DNA of 39,165 nucleotides from Planctomycetota bacterium (lineage in GTDB: Bacteria; Planctomycetota; Brocadiia; Brocadiales; Brocadiaceae), in the NCBI GenBank assembly GCA_016188675.1, contig JACPHJ010000075.1:1-39165 (forward strand). Direction: 5' to 3'. Numbering within the stretch: the stretch's first letter is position 1; each line of letters begins with the position of its first letter. A model generated the notes under the pieces. The model worked only from the letters and a program-made list of their open reading frames with translations. It made no database searches and was not told the origin of the DNA. Made by a program: the position numbers and the translations under genes. This document shows positions 16,533 to 25,445 of the stretch, one piece after another.

Positions 16533-17687
16533 TTATACCCTCTCATACGGATAGAAAAGCTTTTTATATTCATCCTGCGCAAAGCGGTCCGTCATCCCTG
16601 CAATGTAGTCGCAGACTGCCTGATAAAGACCTGCCTTTTCTATCCATTTTTGATATTCAGCGGGAAGCTGTTTGGGATTGTTTACAAATGCCACAAAAAG
16701 TTCTTCCAGGAACCGCTTTGCCTTATCTGACATCCGGGCCACCCGATAGTGCTGATACACGTTTTTAAACAGGAAATTCTGGAGTTTCTTTTTTTGTTCG
16801 GATAATGCGGGAGAAAAGGACACAATCAGGCCAGAATAATTTCTGACGTCTTTAACGGATTTTATACCTTCGCGCTTGAGTCTGGACAGGGTGTTTTCTA
16901 ACAGGTCGGTGACCTCAATATTGATCAGGGTTCTGATCGTCTGAGCGATTAATATGTCATGATTGTTGACCACATATTTTTGTTTCACCTTTTTCTGTGT
17001 TTCACGCCATAAGTCAACTGCCTGCAATTCCTCGTCGGTAATAATGCCTGCCTTCAGGCTGTCGTCCAGGTCGTGATTATCGTAAGCAATAGAATCAGCC
17101 TTATCAACAATCTGCGCCTCCAGCAGGGGGCGTTCGTCGGCGTTATATTCCATTGTGGCAGATGTATGGTCGTAAGGAGAGGTGTGTTTTACAATGGATT
17201 CCTTGAGTTCCCACGATAAATTCAGACCTGGAAAATTCGGGTACTTTTGCTCAAGGATATCAACGACGCGCAGACCATGAAGATTGTGCTCAAATCCTCC
17301 ATGTCCCTCCATCAGCTTTTTCAGGGCGTCTTCGCCTGAATGTCCAAAGGGTGTGTGTCCCAAATCGTGAGCAAGCGCAATGGCCTCTGCAAGGTCTTCG
17401 TTAAGATTCAACGCACGTGCGATGCTCCGCGCAATTTGTGCGACTTCGATGGTATGGGTTAATCGAGTCCGGTAATAGTCACCTTCGTGATTCACAAAGA
17501 CCTGGGTTTTATATTCAAGGCGGCGAAAGGCAGTGGAATGAATAATACGATCACGGTCACGCTGATAGATACTGCGATATTGATGCTCCTCCTCTGTATA
17601 CTTCCTCCCCCTGGAATCCTTGCTTTTCATGGCGTAAGGGGCAAGTTCCCGTTCTTCTCTGTCGTCGATTTCTTTTCTTGTCAACAT
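16533..17687 (-). CDS. dgt: dGTPase-like HD-domain triphosphohydrolase
   Basis: Hydrolyses dNTPs (dGTP in the founding member) to the nucleoside and tripolyphosphate. The HD metal site is clear: H78 in RLTHTIEVAQ, H107-D108 in AIALAHDLGHTPFGHSGE, and a later Asp in VDKADSIAYDNHDLDD. The N-terminal FRRLEYKTQVFVNHEGDYYRTR block is typical of the deoxyguanosinetriphosphate triphosphohydrolase-like group. At 384 residues it is shorter than E. coli Dgt and matches the type-2 family. Its ATG overlaps the stop of the HIT gene by 1 nt. Confidence 0.9.
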   Translation of the reverse strand: MLTRKEIDDREERELAPYAMKSKDSRGRKYTEEEHQYRSIYQRDRDRIIHSTAFRRLEYKTQVFVNHEGDYYRTRLTHTIEVAQIARSIARALNLNEDLAEAIALAHDLGHTPFGHSGEDALKKLMEGHGGFEHNLHGLRVVDILEQKYPNFPGLNLSWELKESIVKHTSPYDHTSATMEYNADERPLLEAQIVDKADSIAYDNHDLDDSLKAGIITDEELQAVDLWRETQKKVKQKYVVNNHDILIAQTIRTLINIEVTDLLENTLSRLKREGIKSVKDVRNYSGLIVSFSPALSEQKKKLQNFLFKNVYQHYRVARMSDKAKRFLEELFVAFVNNPKQLPAEYQKWIEKAGLYQAVCDYIAGMTDRFAQDEYKKLFYPYERV

Positions 17688-18166
17688 TATAGTAAATGTC
17701 TTTTGAATTCTTTGTAAAGGTCTTCCAGGGATTGAGGAATGACCTTTACGTCAGAAATGACGGGCATAAAGTTCGTATCGCCGTTCCAGCGAGGTACAAT
17801 GTGGAGATGGAAATGGCCTATAAGCCCAGCCCCCGCAACCTTTCCTAAATTAATACCAAGATTAAAACCTTCGGGGTTCATTATTTTTGTAAGGAGTTCC
17901 TTCATGTCCCTTGCCAGTTCCATTACTTCAAGCATTTCATCCCCGGAGAGGTCGGAAATGTCTGCCTTATGTTTGTTGGGTACAACCATGAGATGCCCGC
18001 TGTTATATGGATATTTGTTCATTATACAGAAGCATCCTTTTCCTCTGTGCACTACGAGGTGTTTTTCATCCTGATTATCCCGGACTGCATTGCAGAGAAA
18101 GCAGCCGTCTTCTTTTGGAGATTCCTGAATATATGTGATGCGCCAAGGCGCCCAGAGGTTTTGCAT
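17687..18166 (-). CDS. HIT-family nucleotide hydrolase/transferase
   Basis: A 159-residue histidine-triad protein. The catalytic triad is HFHLHIVPRW (H118, H120, H122). The N-terminal NLWAPWRITYI and CFLC zinc-type cysteines (C22, C25) place it with the AP4A phosphorylase/hydrolase-like branch rather than the short HINT proteins. Likely substrates are Ap4A or AMP-lysine-type adducts, which is inferred from family. It lies directly upstream of dgt in the same transcript. Confidence 0.88.
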   Translation of the reverse strand: MQNLWAPWRITYIQESPKEDGCFLCNAVRDNQDEKHLVVHRGKGCFCIMNKYPYNSGHLMVVPNKHKADISDLSGDEMLEVMELARDMKELLTKIMNPEGFNLGINLGKVAGAGLIGHFHLHIVPRWNGDTNFMPVISDVKVIPQSLEDLYKEFKRHLL

Positions 18167-18200
18167 AGTTTATTTCCTAAACAAGGATTTAATTTACAAT

Positions 18201-18254
18201 TTACGAAGTACGATTTTAAATCCAAAATCTGAAATCGGAAATCGTAATTCGTAA
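18201..18254. repeat. Hairpin repeat upstream of HIT gene
   Basis: TTACGAAGTACGATTT (18201-18216) and AAATCGTAATTCGTAA (18239-18254) are complementary at 15 of 16 positions around a 22-nt loop. It lies between the FmdB-type gene and the HIT gene. Confidence 0.5.
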
Positions 18255-18262
18255 TTACGGTA

Positions 18263-18496
18263 TCATCTGCATCCGGTACACGTATCGGCTGTGCAACTGC
18301 CGCAGCCGCCGGAACTGCCCTGTGAGGAGGAATCACTTCCACTGCCTCCTACAGACATCCCAAACACAGAAAATATCTTGTGGATGCGGTCGCCCTGGCA
18401 GGAGGGACAAAACAACTTTTTCCGTTCCGATGCGCTCCGAAAATATTCATCAAATTTCGTGTTGCACTGGTCGCATTGAAATTCGTATATTGGCAT
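18263..18496 (-). CDS. FmdB-family zinc-ribbon protein
   Basis: A 77-residue protein starting MPIYEFQCDQCNTKFDEYF, with the second knuckle CPSC about 20 residues later, which is the FmdB/CxxC_CxxC_SSSS regulatory-type zinc ribbon. The tail is Gly/Ser-rich and ends with a cysteine cluster (CGSCTADTCTGCR), a common close in this family. The family is named after a putative regulator of formamidase genes, but function is unproven for most members. Confidence 0.88.
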   Translation of the reverse strand: MPIYEFQCDQCNTKFDEYFRSASERKKLFCPSCQGDRIHKIFSVFGMSVGGSGSDSSSQGSSGGCGSCTADTCTGCR

Positions 18497-18527
18497 AAGT
18501 TTTATCCTTATATTTTAACGACTCATC

Positions 18528-18666
18528 TCACCGCAAGGGGAGCAAACAGCCGAGGTTGGGAAGTTGAGAGCATGGGAAGTTTTGGATTTTCTCAACTTCT
18601 CAGCTTCTTAACTTCCCAACCTCTCATTACCTGTCCAACTCTGCGTTCTTTGCGCCTTTGCGGTGA
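18528..18666. repeat. Nested inverted repeats
   Basis: The outer arms TCACCGCAA (18528-18536) and TTGCGGTGA (18658-18666) belong to the TTCACCGCAAAG family seen at 13142 and 36197. Inside them GAGGTTGGGAAGTT (18552-18565) pairs with AACTTCCCAACCTC (18610-18623), and AAGTTGAGA pairs with TCTCAACTT further in. It looks like one repeat inserted in another. Confidence 0.65.
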
Positions 18667-18677
18667 ATTATCGTCGC

Positions 18678-19454
18678 TTATGGTAAATAAGACAAGGGAT
18701 TAACAGGCTTATCCTTAACATAGATTTTAAAATTGATTTCAGGAGGTTTGCCTGTGGTTGTCTGGTTAACACTAGCGATAGGCTGTCCCTGTTCTACATA
18801 GCTGCCTTCTCCCACCATGGGACTGCTGCGGCATCCGTATATGGTACGGCTGCCTCCGTCGTGTTTAATTACGATGACAAGCATGCCGTCGTCGGTATCC
18901 GTAACGGCCTCTACGGCGCCCTTTTTGGCAGCAACTACTTTTTGTCCTGGTTGAGGCAGGATATAAATACCCATATTTTTGGCGCCATTCCTGATTTCAC
19001 CGAATTGCGATACGACCTGCCCCTTTACAGGCCAGATGAACCCTTTTGGTGATACACCGCCCGTTATGTTGCTCACCGGTGTATAGCTAGCGTGCGATAC
19101 GGAAGAGGTATAGGATTTCCCGGAATCAGCGATGATAAGTTTCTGCCCCACTTTCAGGTCTTTTGTATTCGTTATATGATTGGTTCTCAGAATTGTTTCG
19201 ACTGATACTCCAAAACTTTTCGATATGTGCCACAAGGTATCCCCTTTTTTAACGACGTAGGTCGTTTTTTCGCCTGAAACAGGGGGTTGGTATGCCGTAG
19301 CTGTAGTGGATTTTACGCCTTCAATGGTTTTGATTTCTCTTTCAAGTTGTGCCGGCGCTTTTGACTTTGTAGGTTGAAGGGCACAACCGCCCATGAGAAG
19401 GGATAAAAATACACTGCCTATAATAGTTGTTTTTGTTGGGAGATAATATTTCAT
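18678..19454 (-). CDS. NlpD-like lipoprotein, LysM plus degenerate LytM domain
   Basis: A 258-residue lipoprotein. The signal ends in LLMGGC with the lipidated Cys at 24. A LysM domain (about 65-109, VVKKGDTLWHISKSFGV) should bind peptidoglycan. The C-terminal M23/LytM domain (about 140-258) keeps the fold, with GFIWPVKGQVVSQFGE, and the NlpD-like end KPVNPLSYLP. The zinc-binding residues are not retained: the usual HxGID site reads KNMGIYI, the second-shell H is replaced in IYGCR, and HLHFEI reads EINFKIY. It therefore more likely activates amidases, as NlpD and EnvC do, than cuts peptidoglycan itself. Confidence 0.85.
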   Translation of the reverse strand: MKYYLPTKTTIIGSVFLSLLMGGCALQPTKSKAPAQLEREIKTIEGVKSTTATAYQPPVSGEKTTYVVKKGDTLWHISKSFGVSVETILRTNHITNTKDLKVGQKLIIADSGKSYTSSVSHASYTPVSNITGGVSPKGFIWPVKGQVVSQFGEIRNGAKNMGIYILPQPGQKVVAAKKGAVEAVTDTDDGMLVIVIKHDGGSRTIYGCRSSPMVGEGSYVEQGQPIASVNQTTTGKPPEINFKIYVKDKPVNPLSYLP

Positions 19455-19526
19455 GGTAATAGGCGATAAATTTTAACAGTGCATACAGGTAAATTCAAGT
19501 GTTTTCGATTTTCGGATTAAATTGTC

Positions 19527-22500
19527 TTAAATCGTAGGAGACGGCTTGCCGATAAAGTAACCCTGCGCATAGTCAACGCCATATTCCCTGAGATAACTAA
19601 TGATTGCTTCACTTTCTACAAATTCTGCAATAGTTTTTATTCCCATACCCTTCGCCACATCCGCTATGGCCCTGACAAAGATGCGGTCACTCTGCGTCTC
19701 ATGGAGTTTCATTATAAAGGAGCCGTCTATTTTAATGTAGTCTACCTCCATCTCTTTCAGGTATTTAAAGGAGGTAAAACCAACCCCAAAATCATCCAGT
19801 GAAATACTACACCCTATTGAACGCAATTCCCTGATGAATTTAATGGCCATATCCAAATCGCGAACGGCTGCCGTCTCTGTTATTTCAAAGATCAGGTGTT
19901 TAGGGTCTGCTCCTGCCGCTGCTATCATGGATCTCAGAAACTCCAGAAATTCTTTATCGTGCAAATCTTTTCCCGAGAGGTTCACACTGATGGAAAATAT
20001 CTTGCCCTGTTTCCGTAAATCGGATTGAACCAGCAAGGTTTTCTTTATGATTATACGGTCAATGGCAGTAATCAGTCCCAACGTTTCGGCTGCATCAATA
20101 AATGCGCCGGGAAGAATTGTTTCCCCATTGGTATCATGCTCTCTTGCCAGCGCCTCATAATGGTGTATCCTGTTGTCTTTCAGGTCTAAGATGGGTTGAA
20201 ACCACGGTACAAAACGTTCTTCTTCGATGGCCTTCTGGATACGCCCTTTCCACTCCATCCTTGAGTGTATCTTCTCCAATAAGAGGTCTTGCGTGTGGTA
20301 GATGTGTACCCTGTTATGTCCCAGTTCTTTTGCATTATAGACAGAGGCATCCGCTTCTGTAATAAGTTCTTTTGTCGCACTCCCGTCCCTTGGATAAAGG
20401 ACTATGCCTATACTTGCGGTTAAATGGCCGGATATTTCCACGAATCGGAGTTTTTCCAGCTTCTTTCTGATTTCTTCGGCAGTCGCCATCGCTTCCTTTT
20501 CGTTTCTGGCCGGAAGATAGATTGCAAATTCGTCTCCTCCCATACGACCCAAAATACTTTCCCTTACGTCTTTATTCACATAGTGTTTATCTATTTCAAA
20601 GAGGGTAGTTATAAGAAATCCGGCCACGCGATGCAATATAGTATCCCCGGTGCTGTGCCCATAGGTATCATTGATTAATCTAAACCCATCTATATCAATC
20701 AAAAGAAGAGATCCCGTCTGGTTATAAGTCTTATTATGAGACAACCATTCACTCAGTTGTTCCATAAAGCAGGCCCGGTTGCGAAGTCCCGTCAGTTCAT
20801 CATAAGAAGCGAGGTATTTTACTCGGTCTTCCGCTTTTATTTTTTCTGTGACGTCCTCTTGTATTGCAAGAAAGTGGGTAAGTTCCCCCTTTTCGTTTCT
20901 AATGGGGGTAATCAAACCATTGCCCCAGTAGTACTGGCCATTCTTTTTCTTGTTTTTGAATATCCCATGCCATATCTTTCCAGTAAGAATAGTGTTCCAT
21001 AATTCTTCATACTCTGCCTGGGTAGTTTCTCCGGAAGCGAGTATGCGTGGGTTCTGGCCAATTACTTCTTCCCTGGCGTATCCGGTTACACGCTCAAACG
21101 TAGAGTTTACATATCCGATACACCCCTTCACGTCAGTAATGAACACAATATTTATGCTCTGATCAATAGCCGTAAAAAGCCTTCTGATTTCCTCCTCTGC
21201 GCGTTTGCGTTCGGTAATGTCCTGAACAGTTCCGTTCATTTGAACCGCCTTGCCGGTGCCGTCAAAAACAACTTCCGCCTGTGCATGGACAATGCGCTCC
21301 GAGCCGTCGGGTAACACTATGCGGTGATCAATGCTGTAAGGCGTTCTTTCATATAGTGCCTTATTAACAGACTCCCTTAAAAATTCTCTGTCGTCAGGGT
21401 GGACGGAATTCAGGAACGCATCGTAGGTAACGCCAAAAGATTGAGGAGTACGGCCGAAGATGCGATAAATTTCGTCAGACCATTTCAATTCATTTGTTAT
21501 TATATTCCATTCCCAGCTCCCAAGGTGGGCAATTCTCTGTGCATTGGCAAGACTGGCTTCGCTTTTACGAATGGCGTCTTCCGAACGTTTACGCTCGAGT
21601 TCGGAAGACGTTCCTGCAGCAAATATCCGTAACAGCGACTCTACGTGTTTTGGGTTGTATAGCTCTTTGCATGACATTGCAGAAAGTAATCCCAATGGTT
21701 TACCATCAGAGTCGAATAACGGAGCGCCCGCGTAATCCTCGACGTCCATTTTTACAAGCGCGTGACCTTCCGGAAATTGTTTTTGAACGTCCTTTACATA
21801 GGCGCACACACGATTGTTGATAATGTTGTCGCAAGGTGTCCCGGCAAGTTTGAAGGTAAAGTTGTCCACAATATTACCGTGTGCGCACGCTGCAATAGTG
21901 CTTATTTCCTTATTATTGCCGGACAATTCACCAACAAACACGTAGTCTACATCTAACGTCTTTGCAAGATGCAATACCAACGAACTGAAGAACGTCTCGC
22001 CGGTTGATAACGAAACCCCTTCTACAATATTCATCAATGTCTTTTCAAAACGTTTCTGCTCCGTTATGTCTGTTGAGATACCACAAACTCCGTAGAGAGT
22101 TCCATGAGAATCATACATGGGAAATTTTACTGAAATATAGGTATGCAGACCATCATCGTGGGGAAGGGCTTCTTCCAGCATAAGAGAAGTTTTCGTTTCA
22201 ATTACCCTGCGGTCGTTCATCCTAAAGGCATCGGCCTTGTCTTTGTTGTTTGGAAATAAATCATAGTCGGTTTTGCCGATGAGTTGATCCTTGGATACAT
22301 GCAAGACTTTTTCGAACTGGCGGTTTATGAGTAAATAACGCCCCTCGGTGTCCTTTAGGTATATGGGCGTTGTGGTGTTGTCGATAATTGACTGCAATTG
22401 CTCCTTGCTGTCACGCAGCGCATTTTCTATCTGCTTATTTTCGGTGATTACCTTTTCAAGTTCTTTAACCTTCTCTTCAAGTTTTGCGGTTACGACACCG

Positions 22501-22934
22501 GTGTGTTTATTGAGAAACTCTTTTTCATCCTCGATTGTTTTCTTCTCAGTTCCCGCATCAGGTTTTTTTACTCTTTCAAGAATGGGTTTAATTTCTTCCC
22601 AAAATTCATCCGGCTTTTTGGGTTTTGCAATAAATGCCTCCGCCCCCAGGGATAACGCAAGTTCCCTGTCCTTGCTGTCTGTATAAGTCGCAGAATAGAA
22701 TACACAAGGAATGGAATTAAGGTACAGGTCCTTTTTGATGTTTCGGAGGAACTGAAAGCCGTCAACTTTGGGCATCATGGCATCAGTAATAATCAGGTCA
22801 GGCTTGTGGATACCGGTCTTTTCAAATCCGTCCTGCCCATCCTTGGCCTCGAATACTTCATGGCCATGTATTTTAATGTAGCTCTTCAAGAAATCCCTGA
22901 CTTCTTCAATGTCATCAACGATCAGTATTTTCAT
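19527..22934 (-). CDS. REC-PAS-GAF-PAS-PAS-GGDEF-EAL signalling protein
   Basis: A 1135-residue cyclic-di-GMP regulator. The receiver domain (about 1-120) has D7/D8 and the phosphoacceptor D51 in LIITDAMMP. A short coiled coil (about 150-185) leads into PAS (about 185-305), GAF (about 320-460), PAS (about 475-590) and PAS/PAC (about 600-715). GGDEF is intact (MGGDEFAIYL, about 799-803), as is EAL (YEALAR, about 927-929) with SLDDFGVGFTSFKYL and QGYFIGKP. Both synthesis and breakdown of c-di-GMP are therefore possible. I choose ATG at 22934 (MKILIVDD), because the longer frame to 23009 would run into lptB. It follows lptB by 25 bp. Confidence 0.92.
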   Translation of the reverse strand: MKILIVDDIEEVRDFLKSYIKIHGHEVFEAKDGQDGFEKTGIHKPDLIITDAMMPKVDGFQFLRNIKKDLYLNSIPCVFYSATYTDSKDRELALSLGAEAFIAKPKKPDEFWEEIKPILERVKKPDAGTEKKTIEDEKEFLNKHTGVVTAKLEEKVKELEKVITENKQIENALRDSKEQLQSIIDNTTTPIYLKDTEGRYLLINRQFEKVLHVSKDQLIGKTDYDLFPNNKDKADAFRMNDRRVIETKTSLMLEEALPHDDGLHTYISVKFPMYDSHGTLYGVCGISTDITEQKRFEKTLMNIVEGVSLSTGETFFSSLVLHLAKTLDVDYVFVGELSGNNKEISTIAACAHGNIVDNFTFKLAGTPCDNIINNRVCAYVKDVQKQFPEGHALVKMDVEDYAGAPLFDSDGKPLGLLSAMSCKELYNPKHVESLLRIFAAGTSSELERKRSEDAIRKSEASLANAQRIAHLGSWEWNIITNELKWSDEIYRIFGRTPQSFGVTYDAFLNSVHPDDREFLRESVNKALYERTPYSIDHRIVLPDGSERIVHAQAEVVFDGTGKAVQMNGTVQDITERKRAEEEIRRLFTAIDQSINIVFITDVKGCIGYVNSTFERVTGYAREEVIGQNPRILASGETTQAEYEELWNTILTGKIWHGIFKNKKKNGQYYWGNGLITPIRNEKGELTHFLAIQEDVTEKIKAEDRVKYLASYDELTGLRNRACFMEQLSEWLSHNKTYNQTGSLLLIDIDGFRLINDTYGHSTGDTILHRVAGFLITTLFEIDKHYVNKDVRESILGRMGGDEFAIYLPARNEKEAMATAEEIRKKLEKLRFVEISGHLTASIGIVLYPRDGSATKELITEADASVYNAKELGHNRVHIYHTQDLLLEKIHSRMEWKGRIQKAIEEERFVPWFQPILDLKDNRIHHYEALAREHDTNGETILPGAFIDAAETLGLITAIDRIIIKKTLLVQSDLRKQGKIFSISVNLSGKDLHDKEFLEFLRSMIAAAGADPKHLIFEITETAAVRDLDMAIKFIRELRSIGCSISLDDFGVGFTSFKYLKEMEVDYIKIDGSFIMKLHETQSDRIFVRAIADVAKGMGIKTIAEFVESEAIISYLREYGVDYAQGYFIGKPSPTI

Positions 22935-22959
22935 ACTTTCTGTGATTACAAAAAAGCGA

Positions 22960-23778
22960 TTATTGTTTTTTAAGGGTATCTTTTCGAACGATAGGTTTTC
23001 GGTCTGCATCCGGCGACTTTTTGTTACCGGTCTTGATATCGGTCAATCGGTGTTCGCTGGTGGGGAAGTTATCGCCTAGATAAGATTGGCGTGCAATGGG
23101 GTTGTTCAGGATTTCCTGGGTAGTACCGCTGGCAACAACCGTGCCTTCGTTTATAATGTACGAGCGTGTTGTAATGCTCAGGGCTTCCCGGACATTATGG
23201 TCGGTAATGAGCAGCCCAATTCCCTTGTTTTTAAGCTTTAAAACGATGTCCTGTACCTCATTGACGGCAATAGGGTCTACACCGGTAAACGGTTCGTCCA
23301 GAAGTATCATGGTGGGCGAACTGGCGAGCGCCCGTGCGATTTCGAGCCGCCTTCTTTCTCCGCCGGAAAGGGTAAAGGCCTTGTTTTTTGAAAGCGACTT
23401 TAAGTTAAATTCTGTAAGAAGTTCGATCAGGCGTTTGTATTTATCGCCGGAATTGTATCGGTGTGTCTCCAGGATGGCAAGGATATTTTCTTCCACTGTC
23501 AAACGCTGAAAGACAGAGGGTTCCTGGCACAGGTAACCCATCCCTTTTCGCGCCCGCTGGTAAATAGGGAGACCGGTAATGTCCTCGTTCTGGAAGATCA
23601 CCCGCCCGCTGTCTGGCCGGATAGCGCCAATAATCATATTGAAAGAGGTGCTCTTCCCCGCCCCGTTTTGTCCGAGTAATCCAACGATCTCCCCGTCGTT
23701 GACCTCAAAACTGATCTGCTTCACAACGGTGCGTTTACCGTATGACTTTGTTAACCCTTCTGCCCTTAATAAATTCAT
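22960..23778 (-). CDS. lptB: LPS export ABC transporter ATPase LptB
   Basis: Drives lipopolysaccharide extraction from the inner membrane with LptFG. Walker A is GQNGAGKST, the signature LSGGERRRLEIARAL and Walker B MILLDEPFTGVDPIAV are the LptB forms, and RARKGMGYLCQEPSVFQRLT is typical of the Q-loop region. The last ~30 residues, a Lys/Asp-rich tail, extend beyond the usual end at about 240. LptA, LptC and LptFG are not in the window. With the GT9 and Mla genes it supports a diderm cell with LPS-type lipids. Confidence 0.9.
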   Translation of the reverse strand: MNLLRAEGLTKSYGKRTVVKQISFEVNDGEIVGLLGQNGAGKSTSFNMIIGAIRPDSGRVIFQNEDITGLPIYQRARKGMGYLCQEPSVFQRLTVEENILAILETHRYNSGDKYKRLIELLTEFNLKSLSKNKAFTLSGGERRRLEIARALASSPTMILLDEPFTGVDPIAVNEVQDIVLKLKNKGIGLLITDHNVREALSITTRSYIINEGTVVASGTTQEILNNPIARQSYLGDNFPTSEHRLTDIKTGNKKSPDADRKPIVRKDTLKKQ

Positions 23779-23804
23779 AATGAAACCTTATTTTACCGCA
23801 CTGT

Positions 23805-23833
23805 GTAGGGGCAGGTTTGAAACCTGCCCCTAC
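23805..23833. repeat. 29-nt REP palindrome, copy 1
   Basis: Arms GTAGGGGCAGGTTT and AAACCTGCCCCTAC with a single central G. Intergenic, between the lptB start and the lepB stop. Confidence 0.9.
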
Positions 23834-23928
23834 GGTAAATACAATGAATACATGAATATTGATTCAATCGCAGGTTCAGTCGTCCCCGATTCTTTGTGTC
23901 TCAGTGGTTTGTCTTTCCATCGTTAACG

Positions 23929-25437
23929 TTACTTTATAAACTTGATATTATTCAACGGCCAGAATACAAAAAATGCCTTGCCGACAATGTTCTTCTCCGG
24001 AACAAATTTCCATACGCCGCTGTCATTGCTGTTTCTGCTGTTGTCACCAAGCATGAAATAATCTTTCTCACCTAACTGAATTGGCTGGGTTGTGCCCCAC
24101 GTACCGGCAGAAAGATTGGTATAATAAATATCGTGGGATATTTCGATATTTTCAAATGTCGCATTTACGTGAGTGCCGCCAAAACGGATGCTGCTCGTAT
24201 CAAATGGCCGCACCTCAGCTACCTTCCCGTCATCATTGTCGAGCACAAAGACTTTTTTATTATCTACCGAAAGTGATACGATACCGTCCACATTCGAAAA
24301 TGCTATTTTGTGTTTTTGTTCCGTTTGTATGCGGACGTCTTCTTCCATAACGACATTTTCATTCTTCTTAAGGTAACATTTTCCGTTCGTGTCAGTTGTT
24401 GGAATCGTCACGACAAATACGTCGTTATTCTTTTCCAGCACCACTTCCAGGCTTTGTGAACCTTTCAATGGGGTTGCGTCAAAGCTGATCTTTATATCTC
24501 CTATTTCACTGCTGCCCGATCTGTTATTATAACCGTTCTGGTCTGAAATTTTCCGGCCAAATGTCACTAAGGATGTATCAGAAGCGCCCTGTGACATGTT
24601 ATTCAAGGCAAGTGATTCCTTGCGAAGCGTCCATGAATTGCTGTCGTCGGTTACCCATAAAGGAGTTGTGTCTTCCTTAACCGGATAATGGCTATTGTAA
24701 GCGGGAAGCCACAATGTTTCCTGTATAGAGTCGGGTTTTCTTTGTATCTTGTCATTAATATAAATATCGCCGTTGACGATTTGAAGCTTTTCGCCTGGCA
24801 AGCCAACAAGCCGTTTAATGTAATTTTTCTTTTTCTTCGAGAATCGGGTCGAGCCGCACCGTGGACAGCGCAATCCGTCACGCCATTCAGTATCAGGTAG
24901 CTGTGCAGAACAGTTTTTGCACCTGAGATCATATAATGGATAAACAAACACGGTAACGTCCCACCGGTTCGGTTTTTTGAATTTAGACCAGAATTTGTTG
25001 ACCAGTATCCTGTTTCCGCCGTGGATTACCCGATTCGACAGGTCTGTCCAGGGGATTGTGATTTGACATTTCGGACAAGTCCCCTTTCTCCACAGCCATG
25101 CAGGCCAGTTATAACGTATCCTGTTATTGCAGTTGTTGCAATACAGAGAGGCGCTCATTTCAAATTGACAATTGGGGCAGGTTGCGCTTTCGCTTTGACG
25201 GTCGGCGTAAAAAAACCAGCCGCAATTTGGACATTTCACATCTTTGTGCTCACCCAGCAGGGTCGGCGCCATCGAACCGGTAGGGATTTTAAATGCCTCC
25301 ACTACGAAATAGCGTATGGCAAAGGCTATTGCAATGGCGAATGCTATAGATTCGATGTTTTCCCGTAACTTGCCTTTGCGTTTTTTTGTCGTGCTATTTA
25401 ATCTGAGAGACGGTTGTTTTTCTTTAATATCAGCCAC
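23929..25437 (-). CDS. lepB: Signal peptidase I with zinc-ribbon and beta-domain insertions
   Basis: Membrane-bound serine protease that removes Sec/Tat signal peptides. A transmembrane helix (about 30-48) precedes the catalytic Ser in IPTGSMAPTLLG (S55). The general-base Lys is in YIKRLVGLPGEKL (K208). The C-terminal box LGDNSRNSNDSGVW is intact. At 502 residues it is about twice the common size. Between Ser and Lys boxes lie three CxxC...CxxC pairs (C69/72/87/90, C100/103/121/124, C173/176/191/194), which predict zinc ribbons. Between the Lys box and GDNS there is another insert of roughly 200 residues with a beta-rich look, perhaps a LamG/concanavalin-like fold. It follows lepA by 8 bp. 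Confidence 0.88.
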   Translation of the reverse strand: MADIKEKQPSLRLNSTTKKRKGKLRENIESIAFAIAIAFAIRYFVVEAFKIPTGSMAPTLLGEHKDVKCPNCGWFFYADRQSESATCPNCQFEMSASLYCNNCNNRIRYNWPAWLWRKGTCPKCQITIPWTDLSNRVIHGGNRILVNKFWSKFKKPNRWDVTVFVYPLYDLRCKNCSAQLPDTEWRDGLRCPRCGSTRFSKKKKNYIKRLVGLPGEKLQIVNGDIYINDKIQRKPDSIQETLWLPAYNSHYPVKEDTTPLWVTDDSNSWTLRKESLALNNMSQGASDTSLVTFGRKISDQNGYNNRSGSSEIGDIKISFDATPLKGSQSLEVVLEKNNDVFVVTIPTTDTNGKCYLKKNENVVMEEDVRIQTEQKHKIAFSNVDGIVSLSVDNKKVFVLDNDDGKVAEVRPFDTSSIRFGGTHVNATFENIEISHDIYYTNLSAGTWGTTQPIQLGEKDYFMLGDNSRNSNDSGVWKFVPEKNIVGKAFFVFWPLNNIKFIK

Positions 25438-25445
25438 TCATCACC

